Part shown: positions 59,964 to 64,000 of the stretch, one piece after another | Numbering within the stretch: position 1 is the first letter of the stretch | How the letters are laid out: each line of letters starts with the position of its first letter | The notes under the pieces: generated by a model | Told to the model about the DNA's origin: nothing | What the model saw: only the letters and a program-made list of their open reading frames with translations | Database searches by the model: none | Assembly: GCA_963663285.2 (NCBI GenBank) | Contig: CAXXNI010000002.1 | Span: 2,108,001 to 2,172,000, forward strand | DNA: 64,000 nucleotides | Reading direction: 5' to 3' | Source: CAXXOK01 sp963663285 | GTDB lineage: Bacteria > Bacillota > Clostridia > Christensenellales > Aristaeellaceae | Position numbers and translations under genes: made by a program

Positions 59964-61144
59964 GCAAAGGACGTTTCGGCATTCACGGCGGGCAATACAT
60001 ACCCGAAACGCTGATGAACGCTGTTCTGGAATTGGAAGAAGCCTATAACCACTACAAAGACGACCCGGAATTTACCAGCGAACTGGAGGACCTGTTCCGC
60101 AATTACGCGGGGCGGCCTTCCCTTTTGTACCACGCCAAAAAAATGACCGCCGATCTGGGCGGCGCGCAGATTTACCTGAAGCGCGAGGATTTAAACCACA
60201 CCGGCGCGCATAAAATCAACAACGTACTGGGACAAACCCTGCTGGCGAAAAAAATGGGCAAGACCCGCGTGATCGCAGAAACCGGCGCGGGGCAGCATGG
60301 CGTAGCCACAGCCACCGCCGCCGCCCTGATGGGCCTTTCGTGCGAAATTTTCATGGGCGAGGAAGATACCCGGCGGCAAGCGCTGAACGTATATAAAATG
60401 CGGCTGCTGGGCGCGCAGGTGCACCCGGTATCCAGCGGCACCGCAACGCTCAAGGACGCCGTATCCGAAACCATGCGCGAGTGGACCAGCCGCATTGCCG
60501 ATACGCATTACGTACTCGGTTCGGTCATGGGGCCGCATCCCTTTCCCATCATCGTTAGGGATTTTCAGGCCGTAATCTCCAAGGAAATCCGGCAGCAAAT
60601 ACTGGCCATGACAGCTAAACTGCCCGATGCAGTACTCGCCTGCGTAGGCGGGGGCAGCAACGCCATCGGTGCGTTTTACCATTTCCTAAACGATCCTTCC
60701 GTTCGGCTGATCGGCTGCGAGGCTGCCGGGCGCGGCGTAGACACGTTTGAAACCGCCGCAACACTGACCACCGGCCATCTGGGCATTTTCCACGGCATGA
60801 AATCGTATTTCTGCCAGGATGAAAACGGGCAGATTGCCCCGGTATATTCCATTTCCGCCGGGCTGGATTATCCGGGCGTCGGCCCCGAGCACGCCGCTTT
60901 GTACGACAGCGGACGCGCCGAGTACGTCGCCGTAACGGATGATGAAGCGGTAGATGCGTTTGAATATCTTTCGCGCACGGAGGGCATCATCCCCGCCATT
61001 GAAAGCGCGCACGCCGTCGCCCACGCCATGAAGATCGCGCCTGCGATGGATAAGGACAAGATTCTCGTCATCAACCTGTCCGGGCGCGGGGATAAGGACT
61101 GCGCCGCCATCGCACGCTACCGCGGAGAGGAGATACAGGAATGA
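59960..61144 (+). CDS. trpB: Tryptophan synthase beta subunit
   Basis: A 394-aa PLP enzyme that makes tryptophan from indole and serine. GIHGGQYIPETLM at the start, the PLP Lys85 in LNHTGAHKINNVLGQ, AETGAGQHGVATATAAALMG (catalytic Glu), VLACVGGGSNAIGAFYHF (phosphate-binding loop), SISAGLDYPGVGPEHAAL and INLSGRGDKD are intact. This is the standard TrpB1 length that pairs with TrpA. Coupled to trpA by a four-base overlap. Confidence 0.98.
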   Translation: MSKGRFGIHGGQYIPETLMNAVLELEEAYNHYKDDPEFTSELEDLFRNYAGRPSLLYHAKKMTADLGGAQIYLKREDLNHTGAHKINNVLGQTLLAKKMGKTRVIAETGAGQHGVATATAAALMGLSCEIFMGEEDTRRQALNVYKMRLLGAQVHPVSSGTATLKDAVSETMREWTSRIADTHYVLGSVMGPHPFPIIVRDFQAVISKEIRQQILAMTAKLPDAVLACVGGGSNAIGAFYHFLNDPSVRLIGCEAAGRGVDTFETAATLTTGHLGIFHGMKSYFCQDENGQIAPVYSISAGLDYPGVGPEHAALYDSGRAEYVAVTDDEAVDAFEYLSRTEGIIPAIESAHAVAHAMKIAPAMDKDKILVINLSGRGDKDCAAIARYRGEEIQE

Positions 61145-61917
61145 GCAAGATACAGGAAGCCTTTGCGGGGCATAAGGCGTTTATTACTTTTATCACCTGC
61201 GGCGACCCCGACCTAAACACCACGGAGGAACTGATTCGCGCCATGGACGAAGCGGGCGCGGATATAATTGAGCTGGGTATTCCGTTTTCCGATCCCACAG
61301 CGGAAGGGCCGGTGATACAGGCGGCCAACCAACGCGCGCTGGCGGGCGGTGTAACCACCGGCATGGTGCTGGATATGGTGCGCCGCATCCGTCCGCAAAT
61401 TCATGCCGCGCTCGCGATTATGACGTATGCCAACGTTGTTTTCTCCTACGGCACCCAGCGCTTTTTACATGCCGCTGCCGATGCGGGCATCAATGGTTTG
61501 ATTTTACCGGATGTCCCCTACGAGGAGAAAGCGGAGTTCACCCCCGCCTGCCGCGAAGCGGGTATCGATTTTATTTCGCTGGTTGCCCCCACCTCACACG
61601 AGCGTGTAACGATGATTGCTACAGAAGCGGAAGGCTTCATCTACTGTGTATCCTCGCTGGGAGTTACGGGCGTGCGCAGCCAAATTTCCACCAACATTGC
61701 CGATATGGTGGACCGCATTCACGCTGTTACGGATGTCCCGGCTGCGGTGGGCTTTGGCATTTCCACGCCGCAGCAGGCAGTGGACATGGCAAAGGTGGCC
61801 GACGGGGTGATCGTCGGTTCGGCCATCGTGAAGCTGATTGCGCAGTACGGCCACGAAGCCCCGGCGCATGTAGCCGCTTACGTACGCGAGATGAAGGCGG
61901 CGCTGCAAGAGGTATAA
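61141..61917 (+). CDS. trpA: Tryptophan synthase alpha subunit
   Basis: A 258-aa TIM barrel that splits indole-3-glycerol phosphate to indole. The catalytic Glu is in IIELGIPFSDPTAEGPVIQ (residue 44). The second catalytic acid, Asp60 in E. coli (ADGP), is Glu here (AEGP, residue 55), a conservative change. VVFSYGTQRFLHAAADAGINGLILPDVPYEE, CVSSLGVTGVRSQI and VGFGISTPQQA make up the rest of the site. The last gene of the operon. Confidence 0.95.
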   Translation: MSKIQEAFAGHKAFITFITCGDPDLNTTEELIRAMDEAGADIIELGIPFSDPTAEGPVIQAANQRALAGGVTTGMVLDMVRRIRPQIHAALAIMTYANVVFSYGTQRFLHAAADAGINGLILPDVPYEEKAEFTPACREAGIDFISLVAPTSHERVTMIATEAEGFIYCVSSLGVTGVRSQISTNIADMVDRIHAVTDVPAAVGFGISTPQQAVDMAKVADGVIVGSAIVKLIAQYGHEAPAHVAAYVREMKAALQEV

Positions 61918-62330
61918 TCCGGCAATGACGGGAAAAGCGCTTCCGGCTTGTCGGCGTTGTACTTATGCGCGGCTGTAACCCCCTTTACGGTTTTTCCGCA
62001 GCAGCGGAGGAATGGTGCGCCTGTATGGCGGCTGTCCTTACGGGGCTTCCCCCTGCGTAGCGGAAAATAATGCTTCATTGCAAAGCGCTTTCTCCCGTAC
62101 CATTGGCTATCATTCCCCTTTTGGCACGGCAAACAAGCTGGCATTCAACACCTCTGGATTACCACGGTGCGGCGCCCGTACACTATTTTTCCCTTGACGA
62201 ACCCCCGCCGTCACGCTATAATAACAAAAGCTTCGCGCGAGATCGCGATCATTCGTTTTCATAGCATCCGGCCGCGGGGAATTCTCTCGCGGGATACCGT
62301 TTATTTCGGTTTGGGAAAGGGGGGCTAGCA
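61918..62330. other. Intergenic region after trpA
   Basis: About 410 bases without a supported gene. No strong terminator is evident for the trp operon. The right part carries the promoter at 62194-62222. Confidence 0.5.
62194..62222 (+). promoter_or_regulatory. Sigma-A promoter upstream of the small membrane protein and secD
   Basis: -35 TTGACG (62194-62199), 17-bp spacer, -10 TATAAT (62217-62222). Confidence 0.82.
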
Positions 62331-62696
62331 GTGCGTAAAGGGATACACCGCCGCGGTTTTGTTTTACTGGGGCTTTTGCTGTGCACCTTTGTGCTGCTTG
62401 TGCTGCTCTCCGCTCTTATAGAAGCGCCCGCCCAAACCGCCGCACCTGCGGACGCGACAGCCAGCCATACCCTGACGGGCACCGTGCTGGCGCCCGCCGT
62501 ATTGCCGACACACGAATCCGCCCCGGAAGCCCGCGGGATGGACACAGGCTTTTTATCCGTTGCCTTCTGGGCTTGCCTTGCACTGGTGCTCCCCCTGCCC
62601 GTTGCGGGCCGGGACGCCAATGGCCGCGTATTGCGCAAACGGCGCTATGCGCGCAGTTTTCATCCGTTATTTAAGCAGGAGTTAGCCTGCGGCTAA
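62331..62696 (+). CDS. Small membrane protein of unknown function
   Basis: A 121-aa protein starting at GTG 62331 behind GGGAAAGGGGGG. A positively charged start (MRKGIHRRG) precedes a membrane segment (FVLLGLLLCTFVLLVLLSAL). An Ala/Pro/Thr-rich linker of about 40 residues, a second hydrophobic segment (GFLSVAFWACLALVLPLPVAG) and a basic tail follow. The promoter and ribosome binding site support a real gene; I do not recognise the family. It lies 146 bases ahead of secD, so a link with membrane protein export is possible but unproven. Confidence 0.6.
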   Translation: MRKGIHRRGFVLLGLLLCTFVLLVLLSALIEAPAQTAAPADATASHTLTGTVLAPAVLPTHESAPEARGMDTGFLSVAFWACLALVLPLPVAGRDANGRVLRKRRYARSFHPLFKQELACG

Positions 62697-62842
62697 GCGA
62701 TTTACCGCCTGAAAATGGATACGCACCTATGCCTGCGTTGCCTGTGCGCGCCGCAAGCAAGAGGAGGCGTGTGTCTTTTCGGGCGTTTTTTCATGGGATT
62801 GATCCAGAAAAATCAAACATCAGGAAAGGACGGTTGACAAGC

Positions 62843-64000
62843 ATGAAAGTCAACAATCGCCGCCGTGTGAAAATGAAGAAACGCACGGCAGCCATCATTG
62901 CGCTGAGCATTGCGCTGGTGGTAACCATCTTTGTGGGATATATCGGCCTCAACGGGATATGGCTGGATAACCGCGGCCTGTACAAGATGCTTCCCTGGAT
63001 TCCTAAAGCGAACGTAACCAAGGATACCTGGCCCCAGTCCATTGCCCTTGGTTTGGATTTGCAGGGCGGCGTGTTCGTAGAATACGAAGCCACTATGAGC
63101 GACGAACTAAAAGCCGATGGCTATAACTTCAACACTCTATGGGAAAACACCATTGATATTATCGCCCGCCGCTTGAGCGACAAGGGCTATACCGAAGCCA
63201 CCGTCAGCAAGCTGGGTACAGCCGGCATCCGTGTGGAAATTCCGGATGTTACCGACCCCGAAGCCGTGCTGGATTTGATCGGTTCGCCCGCCAAGCTGGA
63301 GTTCCTCGATTCGGACGGCAATGTGTTTATGGAAGGCCGCGAGCTGAAAACCGCTCTGGCCACGACCGATGAAGACAGCAAACCTGCCATCAGCTTTTCA
63401 CTCACCAGTGAAGGCGCGAAGATCTTCGGTGACATGACCGCCGCCAGCATCGGTAAAGAAATTACCATTCAGCTGGATGGTACGGTTCTGATGAGCCCCA
63501 CCGTAAACGAAGCCATTTACGGCGGCAACATCCTGGTAACCGGCTCCTTTACCGCGGACGAAGCCCAAACCTACGCATTGCAGCTGCAAAGCGGCGCTCT
63601 GCCTCTGGATTTGCGGCAGGATAAACTGGATACCGTATCCGCCACGCTGGGCGACAACGCGCTGACGACCTCCGTCAACGCCGCCATGATCGGTATTCTG
63701 CTGGTGATGCTCTTTATGGTGCTGCGCTACCGCCTGTCGGGTCTTTTGGCCAGCTGGGCGCTGTGTGTGTACATCATCCTGCTGTTCCTGCTTATCGCCA
63801 TCGTGCCCGGCATCCAGCTTACGCTGCCCGGTATCGCCGGTATCATACTGGGTATAGGTATGGCGGTAGATGCCAATGTTATTATCTTTGAGCGTGTGAA
63901 AGAGGAAGTATACCTCGGCCGCCCGATGATCCACTCCGTGCGCATCGGCTTTAAAAACGCCATGAGCGCCGTACTGGACGCCAACGTAACCACCATTATC
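62843..64000 (+). CDS. secD: Protein translocase subunit SecD (3'-truncated by window edge)
   Basis: SecD, an RND-related accessory subunit of the Sec translocon. The frame is open from the ATG at 62843 (AGGAAAGGA upstream) to the window end, 386 codons. An N-terminal membrane helix (AAIIALSIALVVTIFVGYIGL) is followed by GLDLQGGVFVEYEA, the DLQGG hallmark. The extracytoplasmic P1 domain has IIARRLSDKGYTEATVSKLGTAGIRVEIPDV. The membrane core begins at AAMIGILLVMLFMVLRYRLSG and reaches GIILGIGMAVDANVIIFERVKEE, the conserved GMAVDANV site. Whether SecF is fused or encoded separately lies beyond the window. Confidence 0.95.
   Translation, partial: MKVNNRRRVKMKKRTAAIIALSIALVVTIFVGYIGLNGIWLDNRGLYKMLPWIPKANVTKDTWPQSIALGLDLQGGVFVEYEATMSDELKADGYNFNTLWENTIDIIARRLSDKGYTEATVSKLGTAGIRVEIPDVTDPEAVLDLIGSPAKLEFLDSDGNVFMEGRELKTALATTDEDSKPAISFSLTSEGAKIFGDMTAASIGKEITIQLDGTVLMSPTVNEAIYGGNILVTGSFTADEAQTYALQLQSGALPLDLRQDKLDTVSATLGDNALTTSVNAAMIGILLVMLFMVLRYRLSGLLASWALCVYIILLFLLIAIVPGIQLTLPGIAGIILGIGMAVDANVIIFERVKEEVYLGRPMIHSVRIGFKNAMSAVLDANVTTII

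Noticed and set aside
1..64000. Mobile element, prophage, CRISPR or tRNA/rRNA
   Set aside because: No transposase, integrase, direct-repeat array or RNA gene was seen; base composition looks even and the genes are ordinary chromosomal ones.

Overview
The window is a GC-rich (high-50s % by eye) chromosomal stretch from a Gram-positive, anaerobic-looking bacterium, most likely a clostridial Firmicute. The signs are a tryptophan T-box leader, strong AAAGGAGG-type ribosome binding sites, a lactate dehydrogenase/Etf complex with a ferredoxin-like domain, a MurNAc kinase of the clostridial MurK type, ROK/RpiR/AraC-controlled sugar loci, and three carbohydrate ABC importers that encode no ATPase. 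I see no phage, IS element, CRISPR array, rRNA or tRNA.

Layout. 1-1540: end of a KDPG aldolase gene and KDG kinase. 1933-22114: a large carbohydrate region. A minus-strand pair (GH42-like glycosidase, murQ) diverges from a plus-strand operon (arabinose/fucose-isomerase-like enzyme, large phosphomannose-isomerase-like protein, ROK kinase, RpiR regulator, cytoplasmic NamZ-type exo-muramidase, tandem GNAT). A transporter operon (LplB/LplC-like permeases and binding protein), a DUF4838 protein, a MurK-type kinase and an electron-transferring D-lactate dehydrogenase complex (etfB, ferredoxin-etfA, ldh) follow. Two promoter regions here carry the same operator pair (GAACTAGT twice, exactly 31 bp apart). 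The logic fits salvage of MurNAc-containing saccharides: import, NamZ release of MurNAc, MurK phosphorylation, MurQ cleavage to GlcNAc-6-P plus D-lactate, and D-lactate oxidation by the Ldh/Etf complex.

22221-25395: a GH127 beta-L-arabinofuranosidase with an AraR-like operator, divergent from an AraC regulator. 25502-30950: a putative exported protein, a WsaF-like glycosyltransferase, murA, a J-domain/TPR protein and an EamA exporter. 31305-42387: a ROK-repressor-controlled sugar locus (YiaK-like reductase, ribulose-phosphate-epimerase-like protein, manA, ROK kinase; divergently the repressor, a MalEFG-like ABC importer and a GHL6-type glycosidase). 42558-53725: a PrpR-N-type regulator divergent from an acid-sugar operon (DUF1537 kinase, Fe-ADH, DHDPS-family aldolase, PdxA2), followed by a third ABC importer and a sialidase-fold (BNR) protein. 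54292-54918: a Nudix hydrolase. 55064-61917: a T-box-controlled complete trpEGDCFBA operon. 62331-64000: a small membrane protein and the start of secD, running off the window.

Seven apparent single-base insertions, all in short base repeats and all within genes of the MurNAc-type region (one at 6.66 kb, six between 13.0 and 15.3 kb), interrupt four genes. They may be sequencing/consensus errors or genuine decay. All glycoside-hydrolase-like proteins here lack signal peptides, so the organism looks like an importer of oligosaccharides that it degrades inside the cell.
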